Shown: positions 30,126 through 39,949 of the stretch, piece by piece | Numbering within the stretch: position 1 is the first letter of the stretch | Layout of the letters: each line of letters starts with the position of its first letter | NCBI RefSeq assembly: GCF_963678635.1 | Contig: NC_087068.1 | Span: forward strand, 41,937,649 to 42,001,648 | Direction of reading: 5' to 3' | From: Symsagittifera roscoffensis | Taxonomy: Eukaryota > Xenacoelomorpha > Acoela > Convolutidae | Length of the DNA: 64,000 nucleotides | Notes under the pieces: model-generated | Database searches by the model: none | What the model saw: only the letters and a program-made list of their open reading frames with translations | Told to the model about the DNA's origin: nothing | Program-made: the position numbers and the translations under genes

Positions 30126-30632
30126 ATGTCTGTTGTACTTGAACAACTGGTATCGGAAGTTTCTTTAGATCTTCAAGAATAAAGGGTGCACCATCTCTCT
30201 GACAATAGACAATGCCTTCAATTCGAGGATGCGAATTGAGTAGGGGTTTGATTTCTGATACTAGTTGATTGGCAGTAAGGGGAGTCCATGGATTGAATGG
30301 ATGTTCTGAAATCGAATTGTTTATTACGTCGTGCCAGATAGGACAGACTCGTTTCTATTATTTTCGTCTCGCAAGATGTTTCGTACGATTTTATTTGCTT
30401 TCGATTGGGGATGAAACGTTACTCCCTTGTAAAGGATGACATCTTCTTGTATTTCCTCGTTTCCTCCTACTGATGCCCAATCTTCAAGTGCCAGATGTAA
30501 TGAGCTCGCTCCAATAATCACAACCATGAATAAGGGGTCACCACGGCTAACCCGCAAATCATATAACCTGAAACTATTTAATACTTTTCTGATGAAATTA
30601 ACCCAGTTTGAGAAAAATAGACCAAAAGACAA
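30126..30632 (-). pseudogene. SGNH-like ORF, unit C (frameshifted)
   Basis: Residues 1-95 match units A and B. Near 30341 the GTTAC of A/B reads GGAC, a one-base loss just before WHDVINNS, so the frame ends early (SVLSGTT). Confidence 0.5.
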
Positions 30633-30689
30633 AGTTTTTTTGCTTGGAAATCTGAAAATTAACTTCCATTTTCGAAACTAGATGTCAGA

Positions 30690-32857
30690 TTTCTAGAAAA
30701 ATTTACAATTGTTGTTGTTGTTGTTGTTGTTGCTGTTGTTGTTGTTGCTGTAAATTTTCAGTAGGATACTGATGGGATGATATCCCCAAAGTTCTCAAAA
30801 TTTTGTCCAGTTATTTCGGCACATGTTGCAGTCACAGAAGAGGATCCATGTGCACTTGTTTTGTTCTGAGAAATGATCGTCGAAAAACTTCCACATCATC
30901 TCTATCAATCTTTGCTTTAAGCCTCGCATTTCTCGAAATACAATTTTCTGATTGAGTCGATTTATTAGACGGCACGTCCTGAATGTATACTCTCCTCTAG
31001 CTTTTTCAGTTCTGGTCTTGTTTAGGTTGAAAATTTCTTTCGTTCTTTCTGGATTTTCAATTTTTGCCGGGAGTTTAATGTGATTGTTTCCTTCATGCAT
31101 GAAACTCGCCATCATCATTAACTCGTTCAGCTGGAGAATCAACGCCAAAGGCTGGATGTTTAACAATCTCAGCTGCTCTGTATAGTCAGAATAGTTTCCG
31201 GTGATCCATTTTAAGACTTTCTTTTGGAATCTCTCTAATCTTCCTAAGTCGTTTCTTGAGATATTGCAAATAATTAGACTATACGTTAGAACAGAAAGCA
31301 TTAAGGATTTGTACAGACAAAGTTTTATGCGCATTTTGACTTTGAATTCTAAGTTTCTGCGGATGCAATAGAACGTTTTATTCGCTTTCGACATTGTTGA
31401 GTCAATATGGGTTGTCCATGTTAAATGCTTGGACACATGTATTCCTAGATCCATTATCACATTCGGGCTTTCCAGTGCTGTTTCACAAAAAATGAATTCG
31501 TGTTGATTTCCTCTAAATTCGACTTTAAAACATTTTTCCAGTGCCAGACTCATTTTGTTTTTGTCAACACACTTTTCAACGCTTTTAGGTCCTGCTGGAT
31601 GTCCTTTGTGTCTACATTCACTGCTAGTAATTTTAGGTCGTCTGCAAAGATGTATGGGTCACTAAATTTCAATACTTCAGGAAGACCATTTATGAAGATG
31701 CAGAAGAATAATGGACCAATCAACGATCCTTGTGGTACGCCACTTGTAATTTCTAAAGTTTCTGATGAGAAACTGTCAGCACGAACAGAATGTTTCCTTT
31801 GCTGAGGTAGTCTGAGATTATTTCTAGGAAACAGCCTCCAATTCCAATGTTGCTCATTTTCTTCAGTAGTTCGTAGTGCGGGACTTTGTCAAATGCCTTA
31901 GAGAAGTCGGTATAGAGTGCGATCACATGGTTTTCAGCGTTCTTGTCGATTGCTTCGTAGATTTCATTCAAGGAAGATAACATGTTTGTAACAACTGGAC
32001 GGTTTTCAACAAAACTGTGCTGACTTTCTTGTGATAAGTTTGATGAAATGGTCATACAGCGCTGGATACATGCATTTTTCCAGGAGTTTACTCATGATAT
32101 TTAGGAGTGACACCGGCAGGTAGTTTTCCATTAGTCGTTTGTCACCTTTCTTGTAAATAGGCGACACAGCCGCAATTTTCCATTTATCTGGTATTTTCCC
32201 TACCCTCTTCATGTTTTTAAAAACGCAATGCAAAATTGTGGTCATTTCTCTGGCCGTTTGCTGGAAGAAAATCGGTGGGAGTCCATCTAGGCCCCGCAAT
32301 TTTGTAATGTCAAGCTCTGTTATAATTTGGTTTAAATAAGTTTTTGAGATACTGAAGTTTCTCAATATCGTGTTTTCGCACTTCATGTCCTGAAGTTGAT
32401 GTTTGATTTAGGCGAAAAGACAGAGTGATTTTATTCATTCAAAAAGTTCACTTTTTCTTTGGCTTTGGAAACAGCTATGTGGTCCTTGATCATAGTCTTT
32501 GGGAAAGTTTCTGATTTTTTCAGACTCTTAAAGTGTTTGAAAATTAAATGTGTGTTACGAGTGGACATCACTTTTTCCTGATAGTTTAACTTATCTTCCT
32601 CTACTGCTTTTTTCACTAATTTATCAAGAGATAGAATGAGATTTCTGCGGTAGCTTGCAGGTTTCAATTTTTTTATTCTAGTTTGTGTTCGCAGTTTGTT
32701 CATGAGGTTTTAGGTACTTGGCGCAATCCATGGCGGAAGTGATTGGCGACGTCTGGTTCTTCTGGGCACATGTTCCTCACATATTCTATTGATGTTTGTG
32801 TGACATACTGGTGAGAAAGGCTCACTTAGTATTGATTTCTTGATTTCTTTATAGTCA
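30690..32857 (-). mobile_element. Array unit D, 5'-truncated
   Basis: The most upstream unit in sense direction has only linker, RT and 3' end. It matches the other units up to TTTCTTTATAGTC at about 32855 and then diverges at once, some 10-20 bases before the endonuclease deletion joint of the others. The linker also lacks about 45 bases near 32775. Confidence 0.8.
30795..32857 (-). pseudogene. RT of unit D
   Basis: Frames 32703-32431 (linker), 32386-32006 (KLRGLDGLPPIFF), 32055-31753 (FSKAFDKVPH) and 31553-30795 (252-codon thumb, MSLALEKCFKVEF to CRNNWTKF) cover the RT with frameshifts between them. FADD is kept. The TAA after PST in the linker and the A-run loss before the thumb are shared with the other units. 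Confidence 0.8.
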
Positions 32858-33019
32858 TCGTCAGTTTGCGCGCAAACAATTTTTGAAGCAAACAAAAAGT
32901 ATCTGAGCAATTTTTCATGTTAGTTCTCCTTACTGGCGCAATTATTTTATGCCTATTGTCATAAACAGGTTTTTTTTTCTATTTAAAACACCAGCCATAC
33001 TGCTCATCAGAGAAACCTC
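32858..33019. other. Right flank of the LINE array
   Basis: No similarity to the sequence after R copy 1 (9416 onward) was seen, so the two array flanks do not restore a simple empty site. No gene recognised. Confidence 0.4.
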
Positions 33020-33785
33020 CAAGTGCCGTTATATGGTTGAAGTCAATGTGATCATACCCAAAGAGCTTCATGCCTTCTGCGCTGATTGTCTACTTGTCCC
33101 GTCTCGTTAAGATTGTTTTGAATTACTTCTCCTTAAAGTTGTACCACAAGCTGGGAAGGAAAACAACGTACATCGAAAATTTTCTTCAGTTCCGCCAGAG
33201 TAACTGGATGACAACCCTTGTCGACCTCAACAAACGCCTACAAAATAATGTGGTAAATAAACTCCCGGAGCACTTTCACAAGCTGATTGATAGTTCAGCT
33301 TTTGGTAATGCCGTGGAGTCTAAGTTGGATCGAATAAAATTAGATTTTAAAAAAATAAAGTAAAATATCTTCAAAAAACAGTTCTGATCACAATGAAGAG
33401 CTTTCATTTCATTGACGACCTAATTGCCATAATCAGCTATTTAGTAACACGCAAATTATGGGACAAACCCATAAACATTGTGCGGTTATCATAGATCTCG
33501 CCAAGCGTTTCATGTGTCAATTTAAGTATCAAAAACGAAACCGAATCAAGATTTGCAATCTTGTTACTCCGACAAAGAAAGCTTTTCTATGCTATAAAAA
33601 CTGATGAAGTTTACCACGATCTAAGAAAATCAAAAGCAGACTTCGACTTCTCAACTGCTGATAAAGACCATTTCAAGTTCCACGAAACAAACAGGAAAAT
33701 TGTGTTGGAATTCCAATGCGAGACTGGTGAGAAGCCAAACAGAGAAATCATCGCAAAAAAACCAAATGGTATTTGTCGACGTTAG
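33020..33785 (+). pseudogene. Polinton/Maverick-type DNA polymerase B fragment, decayed
   Basis: Several frames together follow the order of protein-primed family B polymerases. MVEVNVIIPKELHAF matches the usual VEVDVxYPxELH block. FHKLIDSSAFGNAVES matches the FFKLMNNAVFGKTMEN motif B region. IIDLAKRFMCQFKY matches LDLSKxxMYxFxY. FYAIKTDEVYHDLRK and KADFDFSTADKDHF match the part after the DTDS catalytic box. The box itself is lost (Arg/Lys-rich in its place), with stops at 33109 and frameshifts. No other Polinton gene (integrase, capsid, protease) was seen. It is an isolated relic. Confidence 0.6.
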
Positions 33786-34319
33786 TGGAGAATAAAAGTC
33801 TCAACATGAATGCCCTTTTACTCTAATCTTCTATTCTTACAGAAAAAACTACCACCATTACCAAATTTTTTTCTTTATTACAAAAACCACGGGCATATAG
33901 TTGATCAACGCAAAAAAATAAATTGTTGCCTAAACATTGAGTTAATGAAAATATGTGGAGGGTACTTTTTCACCTTATTTGTGTCTGTACATTTTTGTGT
34001 CTGCACAATTTGTAAATGTCTCCGAAAAAATGAGTGGGTTTTATTCGGTGCTGAACAAAATCTCTAATGGGAACAATTTAATTTAACACTCGGTTGCCTT
34101 GTCGAAAAGAACAAAAAAATTGCTTCCGTTTGATGGCGCTCAATTTTCTGTTGCAAATGAATTGAACGGACTGCGCAGTGCAAACTGTTGTATAAAATTT
34201 CTAGGGAAGACAACTACGGGAAGACAACTACCTTATAGTTGGTAAAAGTCACACTAACATGACAGTAAAGCAAAAAAAACTGGCCTTATCAGCCTTTTGT
34301 TAAAATGTTATCTTTCTTT
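33786..34319. other. Spacer between polymerase relics
   Basis: The segment 34070-34200 (TCGGTTGCCTTGTCGAAAAG) returns in diverged form at 34845-34990, so this is part of a duplication with an offset of about 790-870 bases. Small ORFs here are not convincing. Confidence 0.5.
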
Positions 34320-34620
34320 CGACAGAATGTCTACAAGTATTTTTGGTCGAAAATCCGCTGAAGAAAACTCCTTTTCTTCAACAATTCATGTGTCAGTTTC
34401 AGTATTAAAAAAATCTAATCCCGATTTAGACTTTTTGTTCTCCGACATGGATAGTTTTTTATGCTATAAAAACTGACGACGTTTGCCACAATTGAACCAA
34501 AATGAAAACAGATTTCGATTTCTCAACTGTTGATAAAGATCATTTCATGTTCGAGGAAACAAACAAGAAAAGTGTGTTGAATTCAAAGGCGAGAATGGAG
34601 AAAAGCCGAAAAATTACAAC
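34320..34620 (+). pseudogene. Second polymerase B relic (duplicate)
   Basis: Diverged duplicate of 33490-33785. It keeps the catalytic box as FSDMDSFLCYK (motif C, DTDS changed to DMDS), then ends in a stop; a neighbouring frame resembles FDFSTVDKDHF. Offset from the first copy is about 866 bases. Confidence 0.55.
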
Positions 34621-34640
34621 CACTACAATGTTTTTATTAC

Positions 34641-34855
34641 AGTGATATTGTTCAGTACCGAACAAAATTTTACTAATTTTAGCAAAGACTAGATGACTCC
34701 CCGAAAAATTTTGAGGAATAAATAAGGTTGAAAAACTTTACTACACAAGTTTCCGATAAATAGTTTTTCAACCTTATTTATTCCTCAAAATTTTCGGGGA
34801 TTCATCTAGTCTTTGCTAAAATTAGTAAATTTTGTTCGGTACTGAACAATTTCAC
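34641..34855. repeat. Near-perfect palindrome, arms ~95 bp, loop ~24 bp
   Basis: The arm 34641-34737 (ATTGTTCAGTACCGAAC ... AAGGTTGAAAAACT) is repeated as its reverse complement at 34762-34855 (AGTTTTTCAACCTT ... GTTCGGTACTGAACAAT), with about one base mismatch (GATGACTCC against GATGAATCC), one missing A and small outer differences. It would form a strong hairpin. It resembles a foldback MITE inserted in the duplicated polymerase relic; no clean target duplication was identified. Confidence 0.9.
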
Positions 34856-35901
34856 TCATGAAAACAATTTAAGTTAACTTTCGGTTGCTTTGTAGAAAAG
34901 ATTTAAAAAATTGCTTCTGATGATAAGGCACGGAAAAATTCAGTGGCAAAGGAACAAAACGGGCAGCGAACGAATCAATGACTGCACAATAACTAATAAT
35001 CTGCTCAGTAATAGCCAATTTGCTTTTAGAGCCTCATCTACAACACTGGACGAATTCTTCATTCTACCGAATTTTTCAGCAATTCAAAAAATAAGATTAA
35101 ATCCGTTGCCGTATCACTATTAGATCAATCAAAATTGTTCGATTGTTATTCATGAACAATTTAAGACTAAGTTGAAGAAAATGGGGTCATCTGAAGCAAG
35201 AAATTTAGAAAAAAATTTTAGTTATAAAACCAAGAGGCAGCAAATAGTAGTAAGAAACACAGGGTCCAATTGGATCTCACTACACCTAACTTTGCTTGAC
35301 TTACACTTGCATCTTGCAATAAGCTGCCATTTTGCAATTAGATCTCCAAGTTTAGCTATGGTTCTTGAATGGTTACAGAGATAACGGATAAAACGTAAAA
35401 GATTATGGTTCATTTGAATAATTGAAAGTAATAATTTGCAATTTTTTTGTTGCTGGCAGAAACGCGGTACTTGGTGAATAAGAGTGATAGAAACGATTCG
35501 AGAAAATGTTTGTTGGAAGAGAAACCGATTTTTTTAAGCAAGTATCAAAAGATGTAAACGTCCGAGTGAAGCTTTCAAAAACAAGCGGAGATAACATTTT
35601 TCTTGAGGTGTCAGCTCTTGATTCATCAAACTTTTGGCTTTTCAAAAGCAGCCAAAACTAATTCGTTAGTTAAATTGATTTTTTTAAATTTTGATTGGTT
35701 AGATTAAAAAAAAACTGTTGATTAATCCTACATGCAAACATAAATGTCTTAAACCACTCGTTTGCTCTTAAAAAGTGAAGCATTAAAAAATTGACACTGA
35801 GTTGTCTGTAAGTATTATCATTAGTAAAAGCAAACTCTTTTATTGTTCCGACTTTCGCAACGAAAGTAACGGAATACTTGTGCTCGGGTTGGGTTTTTTT
35901 T
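34856..35901. other. AT-rich stretch, no gene recognised
   Basis: Bases 34856-34990 are the second copy of the 34.1-kb segment. The remainder has only small chance ORFs. CGACTTTCGCAACGAAAGTAACG near 35851 is a small imperfect hairpin. Confidence 0.4.
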
Positions 35902-37706
35902 CAGACAAATTTCTACTTTTAACTAGCCATTTTTGACAAAAGTTTTTTATCTCATTCGAAAGGTATCGTTGTCATGAGCTTCAACTTGAAAAGACATTTC
36001 ACCTGTGATGCTTTTTCAAAAAGTTATTGATTTAAAGGTTGCCATTTTGGCCAATTTAGGACAATTAACGCGCGATAAATTTCGCGCCATTAACGCGTAA
36101 GGTGAGATTCAATCCGTCTCAGAAATCGTTCCAAATTGGTTAACGGAAGCTTATATTTCAAATGGTTTTGTTCATGGGAGCGAAATCTATCACTTTGTAC
36201 TTTATATGGCGTGTGGGGGATGATTTTTACAAAAATCTCAAATTTAAAAAAATCATTGTTAATGGGAGCGAAATTTATCACTTTGTACTTTATATGGCCT
36301 GTGGGGGATGATTTTTACAAAAAACTCAAATTTAAAAAAAAATCATTTCATTTTAAATTGTTTCATGTTTTTTCTGCTCAATTGACCTTAAAAGGCAGTC
36401 GGAACATTCCGGGCTTCGCCCTGATACGAGCAGTCTTGTTTCAAGTAGAATTAAATTAATTAGTGAGGCAACATTTCCTTCGTTGCTCCATGGACTGAAT
36501 CTATAACGATGGAATCCCCTCAGCATAAAACAAAACTTATTCTCGCAGATGAGTCCTCCCTGGAGATGAATTTCCCCCCTATTTTGATACTTTATTTTTA
36601 ATTTGATTTTATACATATAAAGCAACAAAACTGCTCATATCAAGGCAGAGCCCTGATTGTTCTGACCGGCCATTAATTGGTCTCGAATCTTTTTTGGTAT
36701 AGAAAAAATTGGCAAATTACAAACTTTAGGCTGATAAGATCCAAGTCTTAAGATTTGACTCGTTTACGGAATTAATAAGACCAATTCTCTTGCTTCGTTC
36801 AATTTGGAAAAATTATGAGTTCAGATGATTTGCAACGCATAAATAGTTTGCGTATTTAGGCAAACTATCAAAATAGTATTTGAGCAGCAAAGCCGCTCTT
36901 TATTCAAGTGAATCGCGCTGGGGAATAACAAGATTTTCGGATCAATAACGATACGCAATCAACTTTTCTAAAATTGGTGTGAACATAAAAAACATCGGGC
37001 ATTTATAATCTTCACTTTCTCAGTCGGAATGATAAAATTTGGTATATCTATTGATGCTATTATAAACCCCAATTCATACGACCGATTGGCTGGCTAGCTT
37101 CAATCCAATTTGGAACAATTTTGTTGAGCAGTATAAGTCACCACGCATAAATAAATCGCGTAACGTTTTCAGCATTATGAACAAATCTTCAAAACGCGCA
37201 TAAGTTAGATCAGAGCATGATCAATTTGGCAATTTTCAAATTCCCAGAACTTTGCTAAAAAAAGATCAACAATAAAATATCTTTGTATATTCAATTTTCA
37301 AGGTTTTCAATGGGGCTTAACATTTTTTTGTTAAGAACTATTATTTCGATCGCCAAAAATTGTCTAAAAAAACACCCCAGGAACAAATATTGCGTTTTCT
37401 TGTGGTGAAGACGGAACATTCTTCAAGGAAATTATGCCGATTCTTCAAGGAAATGAAGAAAACTCCCATTAAATAAAGTATAGTGAAATCAACTTGCTTA
37501 GAAAAACCGAGATACTTGTTTGTTGTTGATACAAAAAACCGAGATACAAAAAACAGTGGAGGTGGAGTCCAGATGCAAGAGTTAAAATTTCTAAATTTTC
37601 ATATATGTTTTAAAGATTACTAGTGTTTTTTTCCTTTTTGAACTGACTGCCAATTAAACCATTCCATTTTTAAAAACTTTGGTAATCCAACTTTTAACTG
37701 GTTTTC
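35902..37706. repeat. 1,805-bp direct duplication, copy 1
   Basis: Starts CAGACAAATTTCTACTTTT and recurs at 37707 after exactly 1,805 bases. The two copies differ at only a handful of sites seen by eye (for example CAACAATAAAA against CAACGATAAAA, GAAGACGG against GAAGTCGG). It holds a TIR element and an 88-bp internal repeat (36176 and 36264, GGGAGCGAAAT(C/T)TATCAC). ORFs inside it are short and unrecognised. Confidence 0.95.
36394..36671. mobile_element. Small TIR element (MITE-like), in duplication copy 1
   Basis: The left end GGCAGTCGGAACATTCCGGG ... GAGCAGTCTTGTTTCAA (36394-36443) is mirrored imperfectly by the right end AAGCAACAAAACTGCTCAT ... TGATTGTTCTGACCGGCC (36619-36671). Arms are about 50 bases at roughly 75 percent match. 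No coding capacity. Related ends recur at 38199, 56578 and 58168. Confidence 0.65.
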
Positions 37707-39512
37707 CAGACAAATTTCTACTTTTAACTAGCCATTTTTGACAAAAGTTTTTTATCTCATTCGAAAGGTATCGTTGTCATGAGCTTCAACTTGAAAAGAC
37801 ATTTCACCTGTGATGCTTTTTCAAAAAGTTATTGATTTAAAGGTTGCCATTTTGGCCAATTTAGGACAATTAACGCGCGATAAATTTCGCGCCATTAACG
37901 CGTAAGGTGAGATTCAATCCGTCTCAGAAATCGTTCCAAATTGGTTAACGGAAGCTTATATTTCAAATGGTTTTGTTCATGGGAGCGAAATCTATCACTT
38001 TGTACTTTATATGGCGTGTGGGGGATGATTTTTACAAAAATCTCAAATTTAAAAAAATCATTGTTAATGGGAGCGAAATTTATCACTTTGTACTTTATAT
38101 GGCCTGTGGGGGATGATTTTTACAAAAAACTCAAATTTAAAAAAAAATCATTTCATTTTAAATTGTTTCATGTTTTTTCTGCTCAATTGACCTTAAAAGG
38201 CAGTCGGAACATTCCGGGCTTCGCCCTGATACGAGCAGTCTTGTTTCAAGTAGAATTAAATTAATTAGTGAGGCAACATTTCCTTCGTTGCTCCATGGAC
38301 TGAATCTATAACGATGGAATCCCCTCAGCATAAAACAAAACTTATTCTCGCAGATGAGTCCTCCCTGGAGATGAATTTCCCCCCTATTTTGATACTTTAT
38401 TTTTAATTTGATTTTATACATATAAAGCAACAAAACTGCTCATATCAAGGCAGAGCCCTGATTGTTCTGACCGGCCATTAATTGGTCTCGAATCTTTTTT
38501 GGTATAGAAAAAATTGGCAAATTACAAACTTTAGGCTGATAAGATCCAAGTCTTAAGATTTGACTCGTTTACGGAATTAATAAGACCAATTCTCTTGCTT
38601 CGTTCAATTTGGAAAAATTATGAGTTCAGATGATTTGCAACGCATAAATAGTTTGCGTATTTAGGCAAACTATCAAAATAGTATTTGAGCAGCAAAGCCG
38701 CTCTTTATTCAAGTGAATCGCGCTGGGGAATAACAAGATTTTCGGATCAATAACGATACGCAATCAACTTTTCTAAAATTGGTGTGAACATAAAAAACAT
38801 CGGGCATTTATAATCTTCACTTTCTCAGTCGGAATGATAAAATTTGGTATATCTATTGATGCTATTATAAACCCCAATTCATACGACCGATTGGCTGGCT
38901 AGCTTCAATCCAATTTGGAACAATTTTGTTGAGCAGTATAAGTCACCACGCATAAATAAATCGCGTAACGTTTTCAGCATTATGAACAAATCTTCAAAAC
39001 GCGCATAAGTTAGATCAGAGCATGATCAATTTGGCAATTTTCAAATTCCCAGAACTTTGCTAAAAAAAGATCAACGATAAAATATCTTTGTATATTCAAT
39101 TTTCAAGGTTTTCAATGGGGCTTAACATTTTTTTGTTAAGAACTATTATTTCGATCGCCAAAAATTGTCTAAAAAAACACCCCAGGAATAAATATTGCGT
39201 TTTCTTGTGGTGAAGTCGGAACATTCTTCAAGGAAATTATGCCAATTCTTCAAGGAAATGAAGAAAACTCCCATTAAATAAAGTATAGTGAAATCAACTT
39301 GCTTAGAAAAACCGAGATACTTGTTTGTTGTTGATACAAAAAACCGAGATACAAAAAACAGTGGAGGTGGAGTCCAGATGCAAGAGTTAAAATTTCTAAA
39401 TTTTCATATATGCTTTAAAGATTACTAGTGTTTTTTTTCCTTTTTGAACTGACTGCCAATTAAACCATTCCATTTTTAAAAACTTTGGTAATCCAACTTT
39501 TATCTGGTTTTT
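37707..39512. repeat. 1,805-bp direct duplication, copy 2
   Basis: Second copy of 35902-37706 in the same orientation and directly adjacent. It ends at TCTGGTTTTTCAGAACAA near 39500, where CAGA precedes unrelated sequence. Very high identity means a recent event or an assembly duplication. Confidence 0.95.
38199..38476. mobile_element. Small TIR element, in duplication copy 2
   Basis: Identical in layout to 36394-36671, moved by 1,805 bases with the surrounding duplication. Confidence 0.65.
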
Positions 39513-39949
39513 CAGAACAATAAATTGCGATCAAAACAACTAAACTGCCATGTTTTGTTAACTTGATTTCGGCTATGCAGTTCGCACCACGAAGAAGTCA
39601 TTTTGCCCATACAATTCTTAGCTTTCTCAGCTTAAGAAGAAACAGTATGAACCACAGACTAATTTCTTTCATAATTTCTGACTATAGATCGCAAGGAGCG
39701 GTACAGGTACACGGGTAAAAATTCAAAAGCTTTTATGCAGAACTATTAATTTTCCGACATAATCAAAAATAATCTTGAGATTAACTTCATCACAAAGAAA
39801 AATTGAAGTTTACCAAGGAAAAAATACCAAGCCATGTCTCAAAAACCCGGGTCGAGGTGCTTGACCTAAGTTTCGATTTTCTCGACCACAATATGATATG
39901 TTTTCACTGTGCTCATTTTTAGGTTTTGACTTTCTCGACTAAACTTGGG
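39513..39949. other. Left flank of the satellite
   Basis: Unique DNA to about 39840. Then CCCGGGTCGAGGTGCTTGAC (39846-39865) begins decayed satellite-like units (CTCGACCACAATATG, ACTGTGCTCATTTTTAGG) before the regular array. Confidence 0.5.

Larger units (their letters stand above)
26518..30689 (-). mobile_element. Array unit C
   Basis: A full unit with tail TTG run at 26537-26578. It carries a small insertion in the RT near 27845 and a broken SGNH-like ORF. Its 3' half is especially close to unit D (shared changes such as MLSVLTYSLI, LNIQPLALILQ), whereas A and B share others, which suggests the order of duplication. Confidence 0.85.
18272..32857 (-). repeat. Head-to-tail tandem array of an endonuclease-deleted CR1-like LINE
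   Basis: Four units follow each other in the same minus orientation. The palindrome TTTCTAGAAA opens each unit at 18272, 22409, 26518 and 30690, giving lengths of 4137, 4109 and 4172; the fourth stops at about 32857. By eye the units differ by only a few percent. All share the same ORF breaks, and the three full units share the same loss of most of the endonuclease, so a single dead unit was multiplied at the DNA level rather than by repeated retrotransposition. Confidence 0.9.

Noticed and set aside
33810-34067. 85-codon ORF rich in Cys, Phe and Leu
   Set aside because: AT-rich chance frame between two polymerase relics; no motif and no conserved partner in the duplicated copy.
36090-36628. 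ORFs inside the 1,805-bp duplication
   Set aside because: Short, on both strands, over internal repeats and TIRs; copied unchanged only because the duplication is recent.
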